64,000 nucleotides of DNA from Bacteroidota bacterium (GTDB lineage Bacteria; Bacteroidota; Bacteroidia; AKYH767-A; 2013-40CM-41-45). The translations under genes were made by a program, and so were the position numbers. Shown in pieces: positions 57,513 through 64,000 of this stretch. Positions within the stretch are counted from its first letter, which is position 1. Every line of letters begins with the position of its first letter. The notes beneath the pieces are model-generated. The model made no database searches. It worked only from the letters and a program-made list of their open reading frames with translations, and was not told the origin of the DNA. The DNA lies in contig JADJSV010000002.1 of NCBI GenBank assembly GCA_016711505.1, forward strand, positions 1 through 64,000, given 5' to 3'.

Positions 57513-57914
57513 ATGGAAACTGAAATTGAATTTATAAATCCTGAAGAATTATTGCAAAGTCCTGCATTTTCGCAAATTGCTATAACAAGAGGCAATGGCA
57601 GTACAATTTATATAGGCGGTCAAAATGCTGTAACGAAGGATAAAAAGATAATCGGCAAAGGCGATATTGTTGAGCAGACAAAATGTATTTTAAAAAATAT
57701 TGAGATTGCGTTAGAAGCAGTTGATGCAAACATTGATGATCTGTTTAAACTCACAATTTATATTGTACAAGGACAGGACGTACGGAAAGGATTTGAAGGG
57801 GCACAAGAATTTTTAAAGCGAATTAAAACACCACCGGTCATAACAGGAGTAATCGTTGCCGGACTAGCCAATCCTGATTTTCTTGTGGAAATAGAAGCAT
57901 TGGCTTATAAATAA
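57513..57914 (+). CDS. RidA-family (YjgF/YER057c) protein
   Basis: 133 residues of the RidA fold. The usual opening is modified to FSQIAITRGNGSTIYIGGQN; LKNIEIALEAVDANIDDLFK, LTIYIVQGQDVRKGFEGAQE and PPVITGVIVAGLANPDFLVE follow. Classical RidA enamine deaminases have an Arg in the last conserved region (RxxVxVxxLPxxxxVEIE); here it is TGVIVAGLANPDFLVEIE without that Arg, so deaminase activity is doubtful and the protein belongs with the Rid subfamilies of unknown activity. Confidence 0.8.
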   Translation: METEIEFINPEELLQSPAFSQIAITRGNGSTIYIGGQNAVTKDKKIIGKGDIVEQTKCILKNIEIALEAVDANIDDLFKLTIYIVQGQDVRKGFEGAQEFLKRIKTPPVITGVIVAGLANPDFLVEIEALAYK

Positions 57915-57949
57915 CACAATCACAGTTCTATTTATTGAATTCAATTATT

Positions 57950-57981
57950 TTGTGTTTAATCGAAAGTTTTTGTTATGTTTG
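57950..57981 (+). promoter_or_regulatory. Bacteroidota promoter
   Basis: TTG at 57950-57952, 21 nt, then TATGTTTG at 57974-57981, a full match to the TAnnTTTG element. It stands 24 bp before the ATG of the barrel gene at 58006. Confidence 0.65.
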
Positions 57982-58005
57982 AATAGTTAATTTCAAACTA
58001 TAACT

Positions 58006-58782
58006 ATGAAAAGTCTATTGTTTTTATTGTTTATGATAATAAGTGTGCTCCTTCGTGCGAATGACACTCTAAATATTATTCCTAAAAGTGAATTCAACAG
58101 ATGGTCAATTGGAGTGAATATTTCTCCTGAATATTGTTTCCGGACACTTATAAATAATTCCGGAAGTCCTATTGCAGACATAGTAATTGATTCCCGTAAT
58201 GGATATGAACAGTTTAAAATTGGGTTCTCGGCAGGTGTTGTTGCAAACTATAGCATTTCCAAAAAAACCAGCTTTGAAATTGGGATGTCGTATTCTGACA
58301 AAGGATATTCAACAAAGAAAACGGAATTGACATTTGGAGATGCAATCGATCCACGGTTTGGATTTACCTATCCAACTTCACCAGCAGGAAATTCAACCGG
58401 AACACTAGCAATAAAAATTTTCTATAATCATATTTATCTTGATGTTCCGTTGAGAGCTTTATTTGCCTTTGGAAATAAGAAGACCAGGTTTATTACCGGA
58501 ATTGGAATTACATCAGGTATGTTGCTCAAATCGACTTATAATATAGTATATGATAATGGAGATGGAAGTGATAAGACAACTACGGAAAATCAAGCTGAAA
58601 CATTTAATAAGTTCAACCTTTTTCCTGAAGCAAGTATTGGAGTAGAACGTCAAGTAAGCAAGAAAGTATCAGTAAGAATACAAACTGTTTTCAAATATGG
58701 CATTTTAAAAATAATTGATACACCCGTCTCTGCAAATTTGTGGAGTGGAGGAGTGAACTTTGGTTGTTATTATCGTTTATAG
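58006..58782 (+). CDS. outer-membrane beta-barrel protein
   Basis: 258 residues: signal peptide (FLLFMIISVLLRAND), then alternating strands of an OMP_b-brl type barrel (WSIGVNISPEYCFRTLI, FKIGFSAGVVANYSISKKTS, FEIGMSYSDKGYSTKK, IFYNHIYLDVPLRALFAFGN, FITGIGITSGMLLK, SIGVERQVSKKVSVRIQTVF) ending in WSGGVNFGCYYRL with a terminal aromatic-x-Leu. It resembles PorT-like barrels of Bacteroidota. Function unknown. The Crp-family gene starts 6 bp after the stop, so they may share a transcript. Confidence 0.8.
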   Translation: MKSLLFLLFMIISVLLRANDTLNIIPKSEFNRWSIGVNISPEYCFRTLINNSGSPIADIVIDSRNGYEQFKIGFSAGVVANYSISKKTSFEIGMSYSDKGYSTKKTELTFGDAIDPRFGFTYPTSPAGNSTGTLAIKIFYNHIYLDVPLRALFAFGNKKTRFITGIGITSGMLLKSTYNIVYDNGDGSDKTTTENQAETFNKFNLFPEASIGVERQVSKKVSVRIQTVFKYGILKIIDTPVSANLWSGGVNFGCYYRL

Positions 58783-58788
58783 TTTCAC

Positions 58789-59367
58789 ATGCACAACAAA
58801 CTCCTTAATTATTTTTCACGCATTATGCCATTGTCTCCAGAGGAGGCCAATGCCATTACTGCTACGATGAATATTCAGCAGTATAAGAAAGGAACTGTTT
58901 TGCTGAAGGAAGGGCAAATTTCTGCAGAAGCATATTTCGTTTTAGAAGGTTGTGTCAGACAATTCAGTCTGGTTGATGGCGATGAGAAGACAACAAATTT
59001 TTTTACCGAAGAGCAATGGGTAGTTTCAATTCAAAGCATGAGCAATCAGGTTCCATCGACTCATTTTCTTGAATGTTGTATTGATTCATTTCTTGTTGTT
59101 GGGAACAGAGAGAAGGAGGAAGATCTGTACAGACAATTTCCAAAGCTTGAAACGATCTCTCGTAAAGTGATGGAAAAAATATTTGCTGAGCAACAGGAAA
59201 ATATGACTTCATATACAACTGATTCTCCTGAGCAACGTTACATTAAACTTTTGAAGTCAAGGCCAGATCTGTTTCAACGACTTCCTCAATATCAGATCGC
59301 AAGTTATCTTGGGGTTAAACCGGAGTCATTAAGCAGGATCAGAAAACGTATAGTGAATAAAAAGTAG
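58789..59367 (+). CDS. Crp/Fnr-family transcriptional regulator
   Basis: 192 residues. The cyclic-nucleotide-binding-like beta-roll spans about 10-125 (YKKGTVLLKEGQISAEAYFV, LEGCVRQFSLVDGDEKTTNF), followed by a long helix and a winged helix-turn-helix (about 140-192; SPEQRYIKLLKSRPDLFQRL, PQYQIASYLGVKPESLSRIR). The cAMP-binding residues of true Crp are absent and no Fe-S cysteine set is present, so the ligand is unknown. This short form is very common in Bacteroidota next to small redox genes such as the dehydrogenase that is convergent here. Confidence 0.88.
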   Translation: MHNKLLNYFSRIMPLSPEEANAITATMNIQQYKKGTVLLKEGQISAEAYFVLEGCVRQFSLVDGDEKTTNFFTEEQWVVSIQSMSNQVPSTHFLECCIDSFLVVGNREKEEDLYRQFPKLETISRKVMEKIFAEQQENMTSYTTDSPEQRYIKLLKSRPDLFQRLPQYQIASYLGVKPESLSRIRKRIVNKK

Positions 59368-59373
59368 AAGGTA

Positions 59374-60335
59374 TCAGTTCAAGGAAACTGTGATAGCAAC
59401 GTTCCCTTTTTTTCTTCCTGTTTCAACATAACTATGAGCAGCAACCATTTCATTCATAGTATAGGTTCGGTCAATTACCGGCTTTAGTTTACCGGATTCA
59501 ACAAGACCTTTCAGGTAATTGATGTCTGCTGCAGATTGTTTTGTTACACCTGTTACGACCTTTTTATCAGTTGTTATCGTTAACCACAAGCCTTTTATCA
59601 TTTCCGTTAAACCCGCAGCACTGAGAATCATTTTTCCGTTTATGTTAAGTGACTTTGCACTTTTTGGGATTTGAATACTATTTACTGTATCAAAGATCAC
59701 ATCATATTTTTCATTGTTTTTGTAAAGTCTTCTTTAGTGTAGTCAATAACTTTATCAGCTCCGAGAGAGCGAACCAGTTCCAGATTTGAAGTACTGCATA
59801 CAGCAGTTACTATTGCACCGAAGGCTTTAGCAATTTGTACTGCAGCTGAACCTACTGCGCCTGATGCACCAACGATGAGAACTTTTTGACCGGATTTGAT
59901 TTCTGCTTTTTTAATAAAATGCAATGCTGTTGCACCACCGAAAGGAATGACAGCAGCTTGTACATGTGAAAGAGAATCAGGTTTCAATGCCAGTGTGCCG
60001 GTTTCAGGAAATGTTTTATATTCTGCATATGCACCAAAATTCATATCCGTGGATCCGAAAACCTTGTCGCCGACATTATACAATTTTACATTACTGCCGA
60101 TCTCGACAACTTCTCCGGAAAGAACTCCGCCAAGGATCTTTGTCCTCGGCTTTGTAAGTCCGAAGAAAAATCTGACAGCAAAAGGATCCGCTCGCCGAAT
60201 TCTGCAATCTCCTGAATTAACGGCTGTGGCCATGATTTTTACAAGAATTTCATCCTTTTTTAGGCTTGGTTTTTCAATTTCCTTCAGCGATAAGACTGAA
60301 GGGGCTCCGTATTTTGTGTTAACTACTGCTTTCAT
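59374..60335 (-). CDS. NAD(P)-dependent alcohol dehydrogenase (MDR), one frameshift
   Basis: A zinc-free quinone-reductase-like medium-chain dehydrogenase. The first part (59697-60335) has MKAVVNTKYGAPSVLSLKEI, VNSGDCRIRRADPFAVRFFF, the nucleotide-binding VLIVGASGAVGSAAVQIAKA, and SLGADKVIDYTKEDFTK. The frame then breaks: the run ACAAAAACAATG lacks one A compared with the frame giving NNEKYDVIFDTVNSI. The second part (59374-59700) completes the protein, ending GKLKPVIDRTYTMNEMVAAH and GNVAITVSL. Restored length is about 320 residues. A missing base in an A homopolymer is typical of a sequencing error. It probably reduces quinones or enones with NADPH. Confidence 0.8.
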
Positions 60336-60528
60336 GAATTTGATTTATTTAAATTGATGGGACAAATGTATTAGGCTAAAACCGGAAATACATTGACTTG
60401 GGTTAAGAAATTGTGTTGTTAGGCTTCCAGAGGAAATTCTTTTTAAAGTGCTGTATTTTTCGGGATTTGATAACTTTAATACGTTAAGAAATTTATAGTT
60501 TCTGATTAAACATACTCGCTTTAACTTG

Positions 60529-60536
60529 TACTTTTG
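60529..60536 (+). promoter_or_regulatory. putative -7 promoter element
   Basis: TACTTTTG matches TAnnTTTG and lies 31 bp before the ATG at 60568. No TTG is at the usual distance upstream. Because it overlaps codons of the longer open frame (from 60526), it supports the later start for the RMD1 gene. Confidence 0.45.
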
Positions 60537-60567
60537 TTTCGTTAATCATTACACGTCAGCAAAAAAT

Positions 60568-61344
60568 ATGTACAAAGTTCAATCCTTCCAGATCTCCGAT
60601 ACGATTGACATTAAGTCGTTCAAGAATTTCTTCACTGCTAAATTATTTTATTCGGACTCGGATGAGTTGTATTTTCAGGTTAGTTCCGATCAATATATTT
60701 ATGTTTTCAAATATGGAGTAGTCTGTTTCATGAACCAGGATGATGTTCGTATTTCAGACTTCATTAAACTTATTTCTCCTTACTGCAAGAATTTCTTTGA
60801 GGTAAAGTTGCAGGAAGAGTATTTAATTGAAACTTCTTCACAGGAAGATAAGATTGGGAATAATAAAATACAGCTTGTCAATTCTGACCCGGAAACTTTT
60901 CGTGTTATCATGTTGAATGTATCTCAGTCAGTAGCTCTCGATTATTATTCAGATCAAGCAACTATTTTGATGGAGGAAACTAATCAATACACTTTTAATC
61001 TGGAAAGAACGGGTCGGTTGAGTATTTCCGGAAACAAATTGAAACGATTTATTGGCAAAACATTGAATCTTATGAATCGTATCACGGAGAATCTGTACAT
61101 TTTTGATTCTGCTGCAAGTACATGGGACGATGAAAAACTGGACAAGATAGATACTGAGTTGAAAAAGACATTTGATCTTCAGAGCAGATACAGAAGTATT
61201 CACGAAGTGCTTGAAATTATAAAAGAGAATCTGGGACTGTTCAAAGATATCATGCATCATCGGAAGAGCAGTTCACTCGAATGGATAATTATAATCCTGA
61301 TTCTTGTGGAGGTGATCAACTTATTTATGAGTAAATTTCTCTGA
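60568..61344 (+). CDS. RMD1/YagE-family (DUF155) membrane protein
   Basis: 258 residues from the ATG at 60568 (MYKVQSFQISDTIDIKSFKN). The DUF155 core is visible: YFQVSSDQYIYVFKYGVVCF, SQSVALDYYSDQATILMEET, LNLMNRITENLYIFDSAAST and a coiled-coil LDKIDTELKKTFDLQSRYRS with IHEVLEIIKENLGLFKDIMH. A single C-terminal membrane helix, SSSLEWIIIILILVEVINLF, completes the family layout known from yeast RMD1 and bacterial YagE homologues. The biochemical function is unknown. The next gene starts 4 bp after its stop. Confidence 0.88.
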   Translation: MYKVQSFQISDTIDIKSFKNFFTAKLFYSDSDELYFQVSSDQYIYVFKYGVVCFMNQDDVRISDFIKLISPYCKNFFEVKLQEEYLIETSSQEDKIGNNKIQLVNSDPETFRVIMLNVSQSVALDYYSDQATILMEETNQYTFNLERTGRLSISGNKLKRFIGKTLNLMNRITENLYIFDSAASTWDDEKLDKIDTELKKTFDLQSRYRSIHEVLEIIKENLGLFKDIMHHRKSSSLEWIIIILILVEVINLFMSKFL

Positions 61345-61348
61345 TAAA

Positions 61349-62263
61349 ATGTCGCTGCTAATGAGAAAAGACCTATACAAGTTTCTGCTATTTATTTTCT
61401 CCACATTGGCTTACAACTCTTATTCGCAAACAAGTTCGTTTGATGTCGAAGGACATCGCGGTTGCCGGGGACTTTATCCTGAAAATACAATTCCTGCATT
61501 TATTAATGCTGTGCAGTTAAAGGTTAACACTCTCGAATTAGATGTTGTAATTTCACGCGACCAGCAGGTTGTTGTCTCGCATGAACCATGGATAAATAGT
61601 GAAATTTGCTTAGATAAGTCCGGAGAACAACTCACATTAGCAAGTGAGAAGCAATTGAATATTTATGCTATGGATTATTCAGCAATACGTGAGCACGATT
61701 GTGGCAGTAAATTTTACGGTCGTTTTCCTGAACAGGTAAAGATGTTCACAGTTAAACCGTTGCTCTCGGAAGTTTTTGATTCCGTTCTTGCATTTTGCAG
61801 GTTAAATTCTTTGGCCATACCTGACTTTAATATTGAAATATAAAGTGATCCTGAATATGATTCAATTTACTCGCCAACAGTAAATGAATTTTGCGAACTG
61901 GTTATTATGGAAATTAAAAGATCATCACTGCTATCAAAGTGTATGATTCAGTCATTTGATTCACGGGCTTTGAAATACATTCATCAGAAGTATCAGGAAG
62001 TAAAATTAGTTTACCTCACGGAAAGTTTAAGCAATGTGAATGACGTAAAAAAAGTACTTGGCTTTTTACCGTCTGTATTCAGCCCCGATAAAAGGTTAGT
62101 TACAAAGAAAAATATTCAATCTTTTCATGCAGTAAATGTGAAAGTGATTCCATGGACTGTCAATGAAGAAAAGCAAATAGCCCGTCTGATAGAACTGGGC
62201 GTTGATGGAATTATTTCAGACTTCCCGGATCGGGTTTTGAAATTGCTAAAAAAGCAATATTAG
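61349..62263 (+). pseudogene. glycerophosphodiester phosphodiesterase, in-frame stop
   Basis: After a signal peptide (FLLFIFSTLAYNSYSQ) comes the GDPD TIM-barrel: EGHRGCRGLYPENTIPAFIN (general acid/base His), NTLELDVVISRDQQVVVSHE (metal-binding Glu/Asp and second His), FTVKPLLSEVFDSVLAF. At 61841-61843 an in-frame TAA replaces the Lys of PDFNIEIK; the same frame continues SDPEYDSIYSPTVNEF, KCMIQSFDSRALKYI, VIPWTVNEEKQIARLIELGV and DGIISDFPD to 62263. Only one base (AAA to TAA) separates it from a complete enzyme of about 300 residues that would cleave glycerophosphodiesters in the periplasm. Either a recent nonsense mutation or a sequence error. Confidence 0.8.
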
Positions 62264-62324
62264 ATTTCGAAAAAAGCCATTTTATTTGTTTTAAAACCAT
62301 ATTTAAAATTATTTCAATAAAAAG

Positions 62325-62370
62325 TTGCGCAGTCAGATAACTGCATTATATTTGCAGTCAAATAACTGCA
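62325..62370 (+). promoter_or_regulatory. promoter with two operator palindromes for arsR-type gene
   Basis: TTG at 62325-62327, 19 nt, then TATATTTG at 62347-62354, an excellent promoter of the Bacteroidota type. Two copies of an inverted repeat overlap it: GCAGTCAGATAACTGC (62329-62344) and TGCAGTCAAATAACTGCA (62353-62370). The first lies in the spacer, the second from the -7 element to 4 bp before the ATG. This is what an autoregulatory ArsR-type repressor would bind. Confidence 0.75.
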
Positions 62371-62374
62371 CAAA

Positions 62375-62716
62375 ATGGAAACTCGAAGAGATATTTTTCA
62401 GGCAATTGCTGATCCTACACGGCGGGCAATAATTGGTTTGCTGGCATTTCAGGCCATGACGCCCGGAGCTATCGCTGCGAACTTTGATTCGTCGCGGCAG
62501 ACAATTTCAAAGCATATTCAGATTCTTACAGAATGTCATATAGTAAAACAAGAACAAGTAGGGCGAGAGATCTATTATCAGATTAATCCTAAGAAAATAA
62601 AAGAAGTAGCAGACTGGGCCAATCAATACAGTCAATTCTGGAATGAAAAGTTCAATTCACTGGATAAGTATTTCAATATTGCTAAGACTAAAAAGGTCAA
62701 ATCAAAAATAAAATAA
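62375..62716 (+). CDS. ArsR-family winged-helix repressor
   Basis: 113 residues: DIFQAIADPTRRAIIGLLAF, then the recognition region MTPGAIAANFDSSRQTISKH followed by IQILTECHIVKQEQVGREIY and YQINPKKIKEVADWANQYSQ. This is the metal-independent ArsR subgroup that is always paired with SRPBCC genes; no metal-binding cysteines are present. It starts 4 bp after the second operator palindrome, and the SRPBCC gene follows after 1 bp, so the pair is one autoregulated unit. Confidence 0.9.
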   Translation: METRRDIFQAIADPTRRAIIGLLAFQAMTPGAIAANFDSSRQTISKHIQILTECHIVKQEQVGREIYYQINPKKIKEVADWANQYSQFWNEKFNSLDKYFNIAKTKKVKSKIK

Positions 62717-62717
62717 G

Positions 62718-63230
62718 ATGGTAAATCAAACCGAACAAAAAGAAGGACTAAAAATTGTCCGAGAATTTAATGCTCCGATTGCATTAGTCTTCGAAGCTTT
62801 TTCAAGTGCAGAAGCTTTTGCACAATGGTGGGGACCTGTTGGGATGCCAGTAACAGTAAAAAGTATGGACTTCAGAAATGGAGGTAAACTTCATTATAAA
62901 ATGGAAGGCCATGGTCAGGTGATGTGGGGAATGTTCCGGTATGTCAATATTGAAGAACCACACTTGATCGAATTTGTAAATTCATTTTCCGATGAAGCCG
63001 GAAATCTTTGCAAGGCTCCATTTCCAATTGAATTCCCAATGGAGATATTAAATAAAATGAAGTTGGCTGAGAAGAATGGAATTACAACACTGACCATTCA
63101 GGGCTATCCGATAAACCCTACCGAAGAGCAAGCCGCAACATACTTCTCAATGTTTGAGAATATGTCACAAGGGTTTAATGGGACGTTTGATCAGCTTGAA
63201 AATTACTTGAAGATTAAGAATGACAAATGA
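62718..63230 (+). CDS. SRPBCC-domain protein (AHSA1/CalC-like)
   Basis: 170 residues: IVREFNAPIALVFEAFSSAE, FAQWWGPVGMPVTVKSMDFR, GGKLHYKMEGHGQVMWGMFR, then NSFSDEAGNLCKAPFPIEFP and FENMSQGFNGTFDQLENYL, the standard AHSA1/CalC-like START fold with WWGP after the first helix. It probably binds a small hydrophobic molecule, possibly the inducer signal of the paired ArsR protein. Co-transcribed with the repressor gene (1 bp gap). Confidence 0.88.
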   Translation: MVNQTEQKEGLKIVREFNAPIALVFEAFSSAEAFAQWWGPVGMPVTVKSMDFRNGGKLHYKMEGHGQVMWGMFRYVNIEEPHLIEFVNSFSDEAGNLCKAPFPIEFPMEILNKMKLAEKNGITTLTIQGYPINPTEEQAATYFSMFENMSQGFNGTFDQLENYLKIKNDK

Positions 63231-63257
63231 ATCCCGTTAGCTGTCGGATTGAAAAAT

Positions 63258-63291
63258 AAAAATGGGCGTCCTTTAAGGAACGCCCATTTTT
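63258..63291. terminator. bidirectional Rho-independent terminator
   Basis: AAAATGGGCGTCC pairs with GGAACGCCCATTTTT (one bulged base) over a TTTAA loop, with A and T runs on both sides. It lies between the convergent SRPBCC and T9SS-cargo genes and can serve both. Confidence 0.85.
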
Positions 63292-63313
63292 ATTTATTGC
63301 TATTAGTTATTAA

Positions 63314-64000
63314 TTACTTAATAACTACTGATTGGTTAAACGAACCTGAGTTATTCGTGATTTTAACCTGATAAATACCTGAAGGTTGAGAGCTAAGGTC
63401 AATTGTAGTTAAAGATGCTGTTGTAATTTTCGTAGCATAAACTGATTGTCCGATAGCATTATAAACATTCACAGAATAATCTGAATTATCATTTTTAGTA
63501 TTTGAAATGTTGATAATTCCTCTAGAAGGGTTTGGATAAACTTCAAATCCTGAAAGTGTATTTAATTTATCTACACCGATTGATACATCACCGAAGTTTA
63601 GTCTTAATTGATAAACAATATCGAAACCTAGGTCACTGGCCAAAGCCCAACCATTCACTGCAGGTGGTGAAGGAGCGCCATCCCATGAAGCCCATACAGC
63701 ACTGGCAGTTAAAATAGCATTGGATGTTGAAAGTGTCAATAATGAATCTGCTTCATGTACACCAACAAAATATAATCCTAGAGATAAAGAAGGAACACTT
63801 CTTACGGGTAGAGTGAACCATTGTCCACCTGTAGCGATATCGCCTGGCATTATAATCAGAGTATCAGAACTTGCCAATATTGTATTGCTTGGTTCAGAAC
63901 CGACAGCTTGAGTACGGATAGTCGCCCAAACTGGAGAGCCTGCCGGGTTCGGTGTCATTACATCTGTCAGGAAGAATGAAACTGAAGTAACCTGTGAAGC
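63314..64000 (-). CDS. secreted T9SS-cargo protein, C-terminal part
   Basis: The open frame continues beyond the window edge, so only the last 228 residues are visible and the start lies outside. The visible part has a beta-rich domain (ASQVTSVSFFLTDVMTPN, WATIRTQAVGSEPSNTILAS, FTLPVRSVPSLSLGLYFVGV, LLTLSTSNAILTASAVWASW) of unknown type, then a T9SS type A sorting domain (GFEVYPNPSRGIINISN, YSVNVYNAIGQSVYATKI, LSSQPSGIYQVKITN, FNQSVVIK). Confidence 0.85.
   Translation of the reverse strand, partial: ASQVTSVSFFLTDVMTPNPAGSPVWATIRTQAVGSEPSNTILASSDTLIIMPGDIATGGQWFTLPVRSVPSLSLGLYFVGVHEADSLLTLSTSNAILTASAVWASWDGAPSPPAVNGWALASDLGFDIVYQLRLNFGDVSIGVDKLNTLSGFEVYPNPSRGIINISNTKNDNSDYSVNVYNAIGQSVYATKITTASLTTIDLSSQPSGIYQVKITNNSGSFNQSVVIK

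Overview
The window comes from a member of the Bacteroidota (order not resolvable from the sequence alone). Evidence: a complete alternative complex III operon joined to coxBA, at least six proteins ending in type IX secretion (T9SS) C-terminal sorting domains, families largely confined to the phylum (DUF4199, DUF6526, TonB-domain/TPR proteins), and promoters of the Bacteroidota type (TTG, about 19-21 nt, TAnnTTTG). No ribosomal RNA, tRNA or CRISPR array was seen.

Layout. 1-3.3 kb: three small genes and an IS110-family transposase, all broken by indels. 3.4-7.7 kb (minus strand): a YdjM-like membrane protein and two GT-C-like polytopic membrane proteins, one with a fascin-like beta-trefoil tail. 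8-10.6 kb: cysteine desulfurase, a VIT1/CCC1 metal transporter and a cyclase-family hydrolase. 11.2-22.4 kb: the respiratory core, actABCDEF-coxBA, carrying electrons from quinol through multihaem and mono-haem cytochromes c to an aa3-type oxidase, closed by a strong terminator and a 72-bp perfect palindrome. 22.5-24.8 kb: a DUF2231 membrane protein and a SulP anion transporter. 25.1-29.1 kb: haem genes hemA, fused hemCD and hemB, which plausibly supply haem to the respiratory operon. 29.1-30.3 kb: a dense array of palindromic and tandem repeats. 30.3-33.4 kb: korAB, 2-oxoacid:ferredoxin oxidoreductase. 33.4-39.8 kb: an AT-rich accessory island in which every gene is broken. It holds a VirE-N/PriCT-2 primase-like gene, a reverse transcriptase resembling defence (DRT/UG) reverse transcriptases, a DUF2971-like protein, a membrane protein and a DUF6615-like protein. 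39.8-64 kb: a mostly plus-strand mixture of secreted T9SS cargo (two leucine-rich proteins, a subtilase, a YCF48-like repeat protein and others), outer-membrane barrels, regulators and small enzymes.

Two themes run through the window. First, intergenic regions carry several families of hairpin-forming repeats (CTGCGG, AACACTAAG, AGGTCA, a GTAGTCTGCAGACTAC palindrome, GGCCCCTACGGGG-like palindromes), two of them in large tandem duplications. Second, many otherwise convincing genes are split by a single-base indel, often in A or T homopolymers. These may be assembly errors rather than biology, so the broken genes should be read as 'broken in this sequence', not proven pseudogenes. The most interesting candidate system is the reverse-transcriptase island at 33.4-39.8 kb.
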